From NCBI GenBank assembly GCA_027078675.1, contig JALWWX010000237.1:1-35029 (forward strand): a DNA stretch of 35,029 nt, in the 5' to 3' direction. The stretch is from Aquificales bacterium. GTDB taxonomy: Bacteria; Aquificota; Aquificia; Aquificales; Aquificaceae. This document shows, one piece after another, positions 1-7,679 of the stretch. The notes below the pieces were generated by a model. The model saw nothing but the letters and a program-made list of their open reading frames with translations, was not told the DNA's origin and searched no databases. Both the position numbers and the translations under genes were made by a program. The stretch's first letter is position 1; each line of letters starts with the position of its first letter.

Positions 1-195
1 ACAACCGTTGAACATCTATTTGAGATAAATAATTTGAAAGAGGCAAAAAAGGAATTTGAAAAGGAATATATCTTGTATCATCTTTCAAAAAACAACTACG
101 ATATGAGAAAAACCGCTGAAAAGCTGGATATAGATTTATCAAATCTTTATAAGAAGATTAAAAGCTATGGCATTAAGATAAAAGGGAAAGATTAG
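1..195 (+). CDS. Fis-type HTH tail of a transcriptional activator (5' truncated)
   Basis: This is an open frame from base 1 to a TAG stop, encoding the last 64 residues of a protein that begins outside the window. The tail reads as a Fis-type helix-turn-helix: a helix LKEAKKEFEKEYI, then NNYDMRKTAEKL, then LSNLYKKIKSYGI. This layout is typical of the C-terminal DNA-binding domain of NtrC-family sigma-54-dependent activators. The AAA+ and receiver domains, if present, lie upstream and cannot be seen, so the class is inferred from the tail only. The last 23 bases overlap the 3' end of rsmE on the other strand. The frame is too short for the ORF track. Confidence 0.75.
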   Translation, partial: TTVEHLFEINNLKEAKKEFEKEYILYHLSKNNYDMRKTAEKLDIDLSNLYKKIKSYGIKIKGKD

Positions 196-868
196 AGAAA
201 ATTCCCCCTGCAACTGCAACAGCTGTTTCAACCCTGAATATATAAGGTTTTAATTTTATTGGGGTAAATCCCTTTTTCTTCAGTATTTTAATCTCCTCCT
301 CAGAAAAGCCCCCCTCTGGACCTATGGCAATGGTGAATTCATTAAAATCTTTAAAGTCTCTGAGTGACACAGGTATGCCCCTGCTGTCCATAACTATACC
401 TTTACCCTTAACTTCAGCAGTATATATATCAACTACATCCAGTATCTCAAGGGGGACAGGTCTTCCCGCCTGCTTGGAAGACTCTTTTACAATATTTTTC
501 CACCTTTCCCTTTTCCTCTCAATAATATTTTTGTTATGAAAGCTCCTTGAAGTAATAAGGGGTCTGAGTGTTGTAAAGCCTGTTTCATTGGCAAATTTTA
601 GGATATCATCCATTACTCCTATATCCACTGGAACAGCTAAAAGTAAATGGAGGGTGCAAATGCTTTCTTTCGTTTTCAGCTCTTCCAAGATTTTGACAAG
701 TATATTACCCTTCTCCTCTTTGTAGAATTGACACTTGTATGCCTTACCGTTGTAGAATACGATGAATTCCTCTTTCCTTTGAATTCTCCGAACCTTATAG
801 TGCTTGACTTCCCTTCCAGATAAGATTAATATATTTCCTATACGATCGGAAGCGAAAAAAGAATACAT
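173..868 (-). CDS. rsmE: 16S rRNA m3U1498 methyltransferase RsmE
   Basis: RsmE methylates N3 of U1498 in 16S rRNA using S-adenosylmethionine. The 231-residue product has the family's normal length. An N-terminal PUA-like part is followed by a SPOUT knot domain with the diagnostic IAIGPEGGFSEEEI near residues 181-194 and the closing FRVETAVAVAGG, which forms the SAM-binding knot. The start MYSFFASD fits the usual RsmE N-terminus. No Shine-Dalgarno sequence precedes the ATG. Instead a strong GC hairpin with a short T-rich tail, probably the hup terminator, ends directly before the start codon, so expression may depend on read-through. The 3' end overlaps the upstream activator gene on the opposite strand. 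Confidence 0.93.
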   Translation of the reverse strand: MYSFFASDRIGNILILSGREVKHYKVRRIQRKEEFIVFYNGKAYKCQFYKEEKGNILVKILEELKTKESICTLHLLLAVPVDIGVMDDILKFANETGFTTLRPLITSRSFHNKNIIERKRERWKNIVKESSKQAGRPVPLEILDVVDIYTAEVKGKGIVMDSRGIPVSLRDFKDFNEFTIAIGPEGGFSEEEIKILKKKGFTPIKLKPYIFRVETAVAVAGGIFSNLSLLS

Positions 869-892
869 AAAGAGAGGGGGGAACTTCCCCCC
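869..892 (-). terminator. Probable intrinsic terminator of hup, abutting the rsmE start
   Basis: On the minus strand, 8 bases after the hup stop, there is a perfect inverted repeat GGGGGGAA-G-TTCCCCCC followed by TCTCTTT and then the rsmE ATG. A GC stem with a pyrimidine-rich tail is the form of a Rho-independent terminator, although the U tract is imperfect. The plus strand has no T tract after the hairpin, so it should act for minus-strand transcription. It may attenuate rather than fully stop transcription, because rsmE has no other visible promoter. Confidence 0.6.
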
Positions 893-900
893 ACAGGTGC

Positions 901-1173
901 TTACTTAATGGAATCGCGAAGTTCCTTGGCGGGCCTGAAGGTTACAACTTTGCGTGCGGGGATTTGGATGACCTCTCCTGTCCTTGGGTTCCTTCCTTTA
1001 CGGGCTGCGCGCTTTTTGACGGAGAATATACCGAGGCCTGGTATTGCTACCCTTTCGCCCTTTTTAAGGGCGCTTGCTATGGCAGAAACTCCTGACTTCA
1101 GGGCAGCATCAGCCTGCTTTTTAGTGATGCCTGCCCCTTTGGCTATGGCAGAAACGAGTTCAGCTTTCGTCAT
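901..1173 (-). CDS. hup: DNA-binding protein HU
   Basis: This is a histone-like nucleoid protein that bends and compacts DNA as a dimer. The 90-residue product matches the family length and carries the signature GRNPRTGEVIQIPARKVVTF around residues 60-79, which includes the beta-arm that wraps the minor groove, and an N-terminal dimerisation part beginning MTKAELVSAIAK. A GGAGGG ribosome site lies 8 nt before the ATG. Upstream is a good sigma-70-type promoter (TTGCAT, 17 nt, TATTAT). Downstream is a GC hairpin terminator. It is divergent from ileS. Whether it is a homodimer-forming HU or an IHF subunit cannot be settled here; the length and arm sequence favour HU. Confidence 0.95.
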   Translation of the reverse strand: MTKAELVSAIAKGAGITKKQADAALKSGVSAIASALKKGERVAIPGLGIFSVKKRAARKGRNPRTGEVIQIPARKVVTFRPAKELRDSIK

Positions 1174-1209
1174 GGCACATGCCCTCCCAAAAAGTATTAC
1201 AGTTATTGA

Positions 1210-1238
1210 ATAATACAGTATTTTTTATTAAAATGCAA
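1210..1238 (-). promoter_or_regulatory. sigma-70-type promoter of hup
   Basis: Read on the minus strand: -35 TTGCAT (1238-1233), a 17-nt spacer, and -10 TATTAT (1215-1210). This is one of only two promoters in the window with a recognisable -35 box at standard spacing, which fits a highly expressed nucleoid protein. Confidence 0.65.
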
Positions 1239-1253
1239 GCTTTTTCTTTGTTT

Positions 1254-1288
1254 TATAATTGAATATCAATTATGATAGATCCAGGAGG
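1254..1288 (+). promoter_or_regulatory. ileS -10 box and the ribosome site that fixes the ileS start
   Basis: A perfect TATAAT lies at 1254-1259 with no convincing -35 box. AGGAGG at 1283-1288 lies 9 nt before ATG 1298. The ORF-track start (TTG at 1259) sits upstream of this ribosome site and inside the -10 box, so it cannot be the real start. The region overlaps the divergent hup promoter. Confidence 0.6.
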
Positions 1289-1297
1289 TTGCGGTTA

Positions 1298-4072
1298 ATG
1301 GATTATAAGAACACTCTTAATCTTCCTAAAACCAGTTTTCCCATGAAAGCAAATCTTCCCCAAAGGGAAACGATGATTCTAACAAAATGGACAAATTTAT
1401 ACAAAAAAATACAGCATGAATTTTCAAAAAAAGAAATTTTTATATTACACGATGGACCACCTTACGCGAACGGACATATCCACATGGGACACGCCCTTAA
1501 TAAGGTCTTAAAGGATATAATAAACAAATTCAATCTTATAAAAGGTAAAAGGATCAACTATATACCCGGTTGGGACTGCCACGGCTTGCCTATAGAACAA
1601 CAAGTTGAAAAAAATCTGAAGAAAGAGAATAAAAGGAAAGAAGACATAGGAAAGGTTGCCTTCAGGAGGATGTGCAGGGAGTATGCGAAGAAATTCGTTG
1701 AAATACAAAAGGAGGAGTTTATAAGGATAGGTATTCTGGGAGATTGGGAAAACCCTTATATAACTATGGATCCCAAGTATCAGGCCATTGAGATAAAGGA
1801 ACTGGGAAAGTTTTTCAAGAAAAACTTAGTAGTAAGGAGTAAGAAACCTGTTTACTGGTGTATATATGATAAAACAGCTGAGGCGGAAGCGGAGGTTGAA
1901 TATAGGGAAAAAACGGATCCCAGTATATATGTAAAATTCCCCCTTAAAGGTGAAGATAATACTTTCCTTATAATATGGACAACCACACCTTGGACCCTAC
2001 CCGCAAATCTCGGTGTTATGGTCGGAGAAGATTATGAATACTCTTTTATAAAAACGGGCAACGGGGAAGTGTTCATTATAGCCAGGGAGCTTCTTGACTC
2101 AGTCAAGGAGAAAACGGGCATTAATGGTGAGATCATTAAAACGGTCAAGGGTAGAGATTTGGTTGATCTTGAATATGAACACCCCTTTATAGACAGAACC
2201 GGCATTGTTTATCCTTCCGAATTTGTAACCCTTACTTCAGGAACGGGTCTTGTACACATGGCTCCGGGTCACGGTATAGAGGATTATACGGTGGGTCAGA
2301 GATACGGTCTTGAACCCTTTTCCCCTGTTGATGATGAAGGCAGATTTACCGATGAAGCTCCCTCTTTCCTAAAGGGTATAAACATATTTAAGGCGAATGA
2401 GCTGATAATAGAAAAGCTAAAAGAGAAAAATCTGCTTTTATTTGAAGAGAAGATAACCCACTCCTATCCCCACTGCTGGAGATGTAAGAATCCCATAATA
2501 TTCAGGGCTACACCTCAGTGGTTCATCAGGATGGAATCGGAGGTTAACGGTAAGACCTTGAGGGAAAAAGCCCTTGAAGAGATAGAAAGGGTAAAGTGGA
2601 TACCACGCTATGGCAAAAACAGGATAAAAAGTATGGTTGAACAAAGACCCGATTGGTGTATATCAAGACAAAGGTATTGGGGTGTTCCTATTACAGTTTT
2701 TTACTGTGAAAATTGTGGTACCGTTATAGCGGATGAAGAGGTGTTTGAACATATAGCGGACATCGTTGAGAACCACCCAGAGGGAGCGGATATATGGTTC
2801 AAGGCGGAGCCGGAAGAGTTACTTCCTAAGGGTTATACATGTCCTAAGTGTGGTGGAAATAAATTCAGAAAGGAAGAGGATATACTTGATGTGTGGTTTG
2901 ATTCTGGATGTTCCCATGCGGGTGTCATAAGACCCTTAGGAGTAAAAAAAGCAGATCTTTACTTAGAGGGTTCCGATCAGCACAGAGGATGGTTTCAGGC
3001 TTCCCTGCTTGAGTCTGTAGGATCTTACGGAGAGGCTCCATATAAAGCGGTACTTACCCACGGTTTTGTCGTTGATGAAGAAGGCAAAAAGATGTCCAAA
3101 TCAGAGGGAAATGTAATATCTCCCCAGGAGATTATAAATCAATACGGAGCGGATATACTAAGACTATGGGTAGTATCGGAAGATTATACAGAGGATATAA
3201 AGATAGGTCAAAACATAATTAAAATGATAGTTGAAGACTACAGAAAGATAAGAAATACTATGAGGTTCATGCTATCCAATCTATATGACTTTGACCCTTC
3301 CTCCCAAAGTGTGCCTTACGATGAAATGTTTCACTTTGATAAGTGGATACTTTCAAGGCTTGGAAGAGTAGTTAACGAAGTTATAAGCGGTTACGAAAAT
3401 TATAAGTTTCATCTTGTTTATCACACGATGAGGAACTTTGCATCAAAGGATCTATCTTCCATATACTTTGATGTAGTAAAGGATCGCCTGTATGTTTATA
3501 AACCTGACTCCTTTGAAAGAAGATCAAGCCAGACAGCCCTTTATAATATACTCTTAGTAACTACTGTTCTCCTGTCACCTATCCTCAGTTTTACTTGTGA
3601 AGAGGTATGGGAGCATATCAGGGAGATTGACAAAACCCTTCCCGAAAGTGTCTTTCTGGCTAATATAGAAGTTAAAAAACTTGCACCCATAAATGAGGAT
3701 ATTGAAAGGGATTACAGTATTTTGCTAAAACTGAGGGAACATGTTATGAAGGTTTTGGAAGAAGCGAGGAGGCAAGGATTTATAAAACATCCCTATGAAG
3801 CTAAGGTCTTTATAAGCGGAGATGAGGGTATAACGGAACTTGTCAGAAAATATAAGGATTATATAAATTTCTTTCTCACAGTCAGTCAGGTTAGTTTTGA
3901 AGATGGTGGTAACATATTCTTGGAAGAGGGAGGTATTAAAATAGGTGTGGATAGGGCGGAAGGTAAGAAATGTCCGAGATGTTGGGTATATTTTAAGGAG
4001 GATGAGTTCAAAGGGGATGTGTGTAAACGGTGTGCTGGGGTGCTAAAAGAAATGGGGGTGTTTTCCAATTGA
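1298..4072 (+). CDS. ileS: Isoleucyl-tRNA synthetase
   Basis: IleRS charges tRNA-Ile with isoleucine and edits valine. With the start at ATG 1298 (preceded by AGGAGG) the protein is 924 residues, normal for the bacterial type. Visible elements in order: the HIGH-class motif in PPYANGHIHMGHALN; the editing CP1 domain with WTTTPWTLPANLG and GTGLVHMAPGHG; the zinc-type cysteine pairs CENC and CPKC in the catalytic half; the KMSKS loop in EGKKMSKSEGN; the anticodon-binding helices; and a C-terminal zinc ribbon CPRCW...CKRC. It heads a run with the DHH phosphoesterase and argB. The ORF track adds 13 residues upstream, which I reject. Confidence 0.97.
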   Translation: MDYKNTLNLPKTSFPMKANLPQRETMILTKWTNLYKKIQHEFSKKEIFILHDGPPYANGHIHMGHALNKVLKDIINKFNLIKGKRINYIPGWDCHGLPIEQQVEKNLKKENKRKEDIGKVAFRRMCREYAKKFVEIQKEEFIRIGILGDWENPYITMDPKYQAIEIKELGKFFKKNLVVRSKKPVYWCIYDKTAEAEAEVEYREKTDPSIYVKFPLKGEDNTFLIIWTTTPWTLPANLGVMVGEDYEYSFIKTGNGEVFIIARELLDSVKEKTGINGEIIKTVKGRDLVDLEYEHPFIDRTGIVYPSEFVTLTSGTGLVHMAPGHGIEDYTVGQRYGLEPFSPVDDEGRFTDEAPSFLKGINIFKANELIIEKLKEKNLLLFEEKITHSYPHCWRCKNPIIFRATPQWFIRMESEVNGKTLREKALEEIERVKWIPRYGKNRIKSMVEQRPDWCISRQRYWGVPITVFYCENCGTVIADEEVFEHIADIVENHPEGADIWFKAEPEELLPKGYTCPKCGGNKFRKEEDILDVWFDSGCSHAGVIRPLGVKKADLYLEGSDQHRGWFQASLLESVGSYGEAPYKAVLTHGFVVDEEGKKMSKSEGNVISPQEIINQYGADILRLWVVSEDYTEDIKIGQNIIKMIVEDYRKIRNTMRFMLSNLYDFDPSSQSVPYDEMFHFDKWILSRLGRVVNEVISGYENYKFHLVYHTMRNFASKDLSSIYFDVVKDRLYVYKPDSFERRSSQTALYNILLVTTVLLSPILSFTCEEVWEHIREIDKTLPESVFLANIEVKKLAPINEDIERDYSILLKLREHVMKVLEEARRQGFIKHPYEAKVFISGDEGITELVRKYKDYINFFLTVSQVSFEDGGNIFLEEGGIKIGVDRAEGKKCPRCWVYFKEDEFKGDVCKRCAGVLKEMGVFSN

Positions 4073-4117
4073 AAATTATTTGCAAAAGAAATAAATTATC
4101 CTTTACGGAGGAAAAAG

Positions 4118-5098
4118 ATGAAGGTTGAAGGAGTTCCTATAGTTGATTATTTGAAAGAACATAAAGGTTCTATAATTATACTGCCCCATGAAAATCCGGA
4201 TGGGGATGCCTTCGGTAGTGCCCTTGCACTGTATCTGTTTTTGAAGAAAAAGGGCAAGGAAGTTTACATAGGTTGCAAAGATAGTATCCCCCATTTTCTT
4301 GATTTCCTGCCCCACATTGATGAAGTTATAAAGATACCCAACGGTAAGGTTTACGACACGGGTATTATAGTTGATTCCGCGGATTTCAGCAGAATAGGAA
4401 CAGAGATAAAGGTTCTTAGAAAGATAAGGATTGATCACCACCTTGGGGGTGAATATTACGGTCCTTACGATTATATAGATACAACAGCTCCTTCAACCAC
4501 AGCCATAGTTTATGAAATAATTGCCAATTGGGATGAAAGTGCAATAGATAAGGATATAGCTACATGCATATATACGGGGCTTGCAACCGATACAGGCTTC
4601 TTTAAATACACAAATACCAATGAGTATGCCTTTGATCTTGCAAAAAAACTTGTCCACTACGGTGCGGATCCTAACTTTGTTTACAGGATGTTCAGTGAGA
4701 GAGAATCCTTTAATAAGATGAAACTTATTGCAAAAGCTCTTGAAACTCTTACCCTTTACGAAGACGGTTTGGTAGCAGGTATAACCCTATTTGACAGATT
4801 CTTCAAAGAGACAAACACAACCTATACGGACAGTGAGGGTCTCGTAAACTTTCCGAGGTTCATTGAAAGTGTTGAAGTAGCCTTTGCAATAATTGAGAAA
4901 CCGGATGAGCAGGTATGGAAGGTTTCTCTCAGGAGTAAGACTAAAGCCAATGTTGCTAATATAGCATCGTCCCTTGGTGGTGGAGGACACAAGTATGCTG
5001 CGGGTTGTAAGATAAAGGCATCTTCTTATGAAGAAGCCCTTGAAAAGGTACTTAGTGCAATAAGGGAAGAACTGAAAAGAATTTATGTCAGTGCATAA
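4118..5098 (+). CDS. DHH/DHHA1 phosphoesterase, NrnA-like (oligoribonuclease/pAp phosphatase or c-di-AMP/pApA phosphodiesterase)
   Basis: This 326-residue stand-alone DHH-DHHA1 protein has the size of NrnA and of the c-di-AMP-degrading Pde2/CnpB proteins. Metal-ligand motifs are intact: HENPDGDAFGS near residues 24-34, VDSADF near 86, and IDHH at 105-108. The DHHA1 substrate motif GGGGHKYAAG lies near the C-terminus. A GGAGG ribosome site precedes the ATG. It lies 45 bases after ileS and overlaps argB by 14 bases, so the genes are likely co-transcribed. Substrates in this family range from short RNAs and pAp to linear and cyclic di-AMP. A diadenylate cyclase lies 6 kb away, so a role in c-di-AMP turnover is plausible but is inference. 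Confidence 0.85.
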   Translation: MKVEGVPIVDYLKEHKGSIIILPHENPDGDAFGSALALYLFLKKKGKEVYIGCKDSIPHFLDFLPHIDEVIKIPNGKVYDTGIIVDSADFSRIGTEIKVLRKIRIDHHLGGEYYGPYDYIDTTAPSTTAIVYEIIANWDESAIDKDIATCIYTGLATDTGFFKYTNTNEYAFDLAKKLVHYGADPNFVYRMFSERESFNKMKLIAKALETLTLYEDGLVAGITLFDRFFKETNTTYTDSEGLVNFPRFIESVEVAFAIIEKPDEQVWKVSLRSKTKANVANIASSLGGGGHKYAAGCKIKASSYEEALEKVLSAIREELKRIYVSA

Positions 5099-5990
5099 TA
5101 TAGAGGATCTGATAATAAAAGCTAAGGTACTTCAGGAAGCTCTTCCTTATATAAAGTATTTCCACGGTAAAACCTTTGTCATAAAGTACGGCGGATCCGC
5201 TATGAAAGATGAGCATCTTAGGGAGAGTTTTGCAAAGGATGTGGTACTGCTCAAATATGTGGGAATAAATGTTATCGTTGTACACGGGGGCGGACCTCAG
5301 ATAAATGAAATGCTCTCAAAACTCGGTATGGAACAAAAGTTTGTAGGAGGTATAAGAAAAACAGATGAGGAGACAATGCACATCGTAGAGATGGTTTTAT
5401 CTGGAGATATAAATAAGGATATAGTTGCCCTTATAAATAAACATAGCGGTGAAAGTATATATGCGGTTGGGTTGTCAGGAAGGGACGGCAGACTTATAAG
5501 GGCAAGGAAGATGAAAGAAGATTTTCTTAAAGAGATAGGAATTGAAATTGAAGAGGATATAGGATATGTGGGAGAGGTATTAAGTATAAACATTGACTTG
5601 CTAAATTCAATAACGGAGAAAAACTACATACCTGTTATAGCACCCGTAGGTGTGGGAGAGAAAGGTGAGGCGTACAATATAAACGCGGATCTTGTAGCGA
5701 GTGAGATAGCTATAAGTATGAAAGCTGAAAAGCTTATATTTTTGACGGATACAGAAGGCGTCAAAGATGAAAATGGAAATGTTATATCTTCAATAACGGA
5801 AAGGGATGCCCAACTTTTGATAAAAAAGGGAGTGGTTAAAGGGGGAATGATACCAAAGGTTAAGTTTGCCCTTAAGGCGGTTAATAACGGAGTAAAAAAG
5901 GTCCACATTATTGACGGCAGAGTGGAACATTCCCTCCTTCTTGAGATATTTACAAGGGAAGGTATAGGGACAGAGCTTGTTTCTAATTAA
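5085..5990 (+). CDS. argB: Acetylglutamate kinase
   Basis: ArgB phosphorylates N-acetylglutamate in arginine synthesis. The 301-residue protein has the amino-acid-kinase fold landmarks: FVIKYGGSAM near residue 32, the VHGGGPQINEML substrate loop near 65-76, and the C-terminal KLIFLTDTEGV and KGGMIPKV regions. Its N-terminal helix before the first strand is the kind seen in arginine-inhibited ArgB proteins, so feedback inhibition is possible but unproven. The start overlaps the end of the DHH gene by 14 bases, implying translational coupling; the ribosome site is weak. The 3' end overlaps the 3' end of tldD by 8 bases. Confidence 0.95.
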   Translation: MSVHNIEDLIIKAKVLQEALPYIKYFHGKTFVIKYGGSAMKDEHLRESFAKDVVLLKYVGINVIVVHGGGPQINEMLSKLGMEQKFVGGIRKTDEETMHIVEMVLSGDINKDIVALINKHSGESIYAVGLSGRDGRLIRARKMKEDFLKEIGIEIEEDIGYVGEVLSINIDLLNSITEKNYIPVIAPVGVGEKGEAYNINADLVASEIAISMKAEKLIFLTDTEGVKDENGNVISSITERDAQLLIKKGVVKGGMIPKVKFALKAVNNGVKKVHIIDGRVEHSLLLEIFTREGIGTELVSN

Positions 5991-7377
5991 CCTGTGAACC
6001 TCCCAGAATTAGATTGCCCATTCTTATGATAGGCTGTCCGTCACTGACAGGAACTCCCTGGCCATTCTTACCACATGTGCCTATTGCCCAACCTACCTCT
6101 TTACCCACAGCATCTATGTTTTGGAGCGCTTTGGGACCGTTTCCTATAAGCGTAGCACCCCTTATAGGGTATGTAATTTCTCCGTTTTCTATAAGATATC
6201 CTTCCATTATCTCAAAAACAAAATCTCCCGTTACCGTATTTACCTCACCTCCGCCCATCTTTACCACATAAACACCCTTTTTTGTATCCCTGATTATATC
6301 CTCACCTTCATCCTTGCCTGGTGCTATAAATGTATTTGTCATCCTTACTATCGGTATATGCGCGTAACTTTGTCTCCTACCGTTACCCGTTGAGCTTACC
6401 CCATCCTTCATTGCCCTTAGTCTATCATACATATAACCTTCCAAAATACCGTCCTTTATAAGTACCTTACGCTGAGCAGGTACACCCTCATCATCAACTG
6501 TAAAAGACCCGTTGTAACCGGAAATTGTAGCATCGTCTATAACTGTTACAAGTTCGGATGCTACCTTTTTACCCAGTTTACCTGCGTAAACAGAGAGGCC
6601 CTGTTGAACAAGATCCGCTTCAAGACCGTGCCCTACAGCTTCATGGATCATAGTTCCCCCAGCCTCAGAGGACATTACAACGGTAAACCTGCCGGCTACG
6701 GCGGGTTTAGCCTTTAAGCCAAGGAGTGCTCTTTCCGCAGCTTTACCTGCCACATATTCTGGTGGTGTACTTTCAAAGATTTCAAATCCTTTCATACCCC
6801 CTATGGATTCATAACCTCTTTGCATTATATTGCCGTCGGATGATACAACATCAACAAAGAAAACAACCCTTTTTTGTGTATCTTCTGCAGTTTCACCGAG
6901 GTTGTTCATTATAAAAATATCTCTCGTTTTATCAGCAAGCACTGAAGTAACCTGTTTTATCTTATCACCATAACTTCTTGCCTTATCCTCAGCCCTTTTA
7001 AGAATTTCAATCCTGTATGAAATATCAACTTCATCCAGATCAATCTTCACCTCCGTATTACCCCTTATATATCTTTTACCAAGGGCAAGAACATAACCAT
7101 CTCCGTTACTTCTTGCGAGAGACTTGGCTATCTCAAGGAGATTTTCCAGGGTTATGTCATTTGTGTAGCCATAGTAGGTTTTACCGTCCTTTATAAGCCT
7201 GAGGCCTACACCTTCTTGTATACTGTGGCTCACATTATCAACCTTTCTATCCTCATACTTTATTTTTGTGGTTCTTGACCTTTCATAGAATATATCCGCA
7301 AAATCTCCTCCACCTTCAAGCATCTGCTTTATTATCAGCCCCCCTTTCTCTTTCAAAAGCTCCTTTATCCTACTCAT
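5983..7377 (-). CDS. tldD: Metalloprotease TldD
   Basis: TldD is the catalytic subunit of the TldD/TldE zinc protease, known for peptide maturation and protein turnover. The zinc site HEAVGHGLEAD (HExxxH plus a downstream Glu) is intact, and GDFVFEIMEGYLIENGEI in the C-terminal half fits the family. I place the start at ATG 7377, giving 464 residues, because GGAGGTGAT ends just before it; the ORF track used a GTG four codons upstream. It follows the DUF4911-like gene with 2 bases between stop and start, so both are probably transcribed with dnaX. No TldE partner is visible in the window. Confidence 0.94.
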   Translation of the reverse strand: MSRIKELLKEKGGLIIKQMLEGGGDFADIFYERSRTTKIKYEDRKVDNVSHSIQEGVGLRLIKDGKTYYGYTNDITLENLLEIAKSLARSNGDGYVLALGKRYIRGNTEVKIDLDEVDISYRIEILKRAEDKARSYGDKIKQVTSVLADKTRDIFIMNNLGETAEDTQKRVVFFVDVVSSDGNIMQRGYESIGGMKGFEIFESTPPEYVAGKAAERALLGLKAKPAVAGRFTVVMSSEAGGTMIHEAVGHGLEADLVQQGLSVYAGKLGKKVASELVTVIDDATISGYNGSFTVDDEGVPAQRKVLIKDGILEGYMYDRLRAMKDGVSSTGNGRRQSYAHIPIVRMTNTFIAPGKDEGEDIIRDTKKGVYVVKMGGGEVNTVTGDFVFEIMEGYLIENGEITYPIRGATLIGNGPKALQNIDAVGKEVGWAIGTCGKNGQGVPVSDGQPIIRMGNLILGGSQVN

Positions 7378-7378
7378 T

Positions 7379-7387
7379 ATCACCTCC
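7379..7387 (-). promoter_or_regulatory. Ribosome binding site deciding the tldD start
   Basis: GGAGGTGAT, a near-complete anti-16S match, lies on the minus strand immediately before ATG 7377 and overlaps the stop codon of the upstream small gene. It excludes the GTG at 7389, which lies upstream of it, as the start. Confidence 0.75.
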
Positions 7388-7643
7388 ACATATCTTCCTT
7401 ATTTTCCCAATCCAATTCATCCATGATCTCAATACCACCAAGAAAAGCAGATATACGCTTTACAACTGACTTTAGCTCCTCAAATGTATCTGGTGTAGAA
7501 ATTATATCAACTATTCCTTCCTTGTTATTCCTTGTCCTGCATATCCCGAGCCTGCCCGCACCGTCCACAAGGGAATTAAACAAACCTATCCTTTCCTTAT
7601 CCATTTTTACCACCAGTATCTTTGTTTTTATCTCTTTTCTCAT
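7380..7643 (-). CDS. Small DUF4911-like protein
   Basis: An 87-residue soluble protein of unknown function. The pattern (a strand KILVVKMDKERIG, then LVDGAGRLGICRTRN, then TPDTFEELKSVVKRI) resembles what I recall of the DUF4911 family, small proteins found in Aquificota and Deltaproteobacteria-like groups; I cannot check this. There are no membrane segments and only one cysteine. A ribosome site AAGGTGGTGAG precedes the ATG. It lies between dnaX and tldD. If dnaX is read in the shifted frame, dnaX ends at 7597 and overlaps the first 47 bases of this gene, which would couple the two. Confidence 0.6.
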   Translation of the reverse strand: MRKEIKTKILVVKMDKERIGLFNSLVDGAGRLGICRTRNNKEGIVDIISTPDTFEELKSVVKRISAFLGGIEIMDELDWENKEDMWR

Positions 7644-7679
7644 ATCTCACCACCTTGGCTTCAAATAAATCCAACATTT

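Noticed and set aside
1259-1297. N-terminal extension of ileS in the ORF track (TTG start)
   Set aside because: The AGGAGG ribosome site at 1283-1288 lies inside this extension and points to ATG 1298. The TTG overlaps a TATAAT box.
1200-1297. T-box or other riboswitch upstream of ileS
   Set aside because: The leader after the -10 box is only about 30 nt, with no specifier stem or antiterminator.
4103-4441. 112-residue minus-strand ORF opposite the DHH gene
   Set aside because: It is antisense to conserved catalytic motifs of the DHH protein and has no ribosome site or domain.
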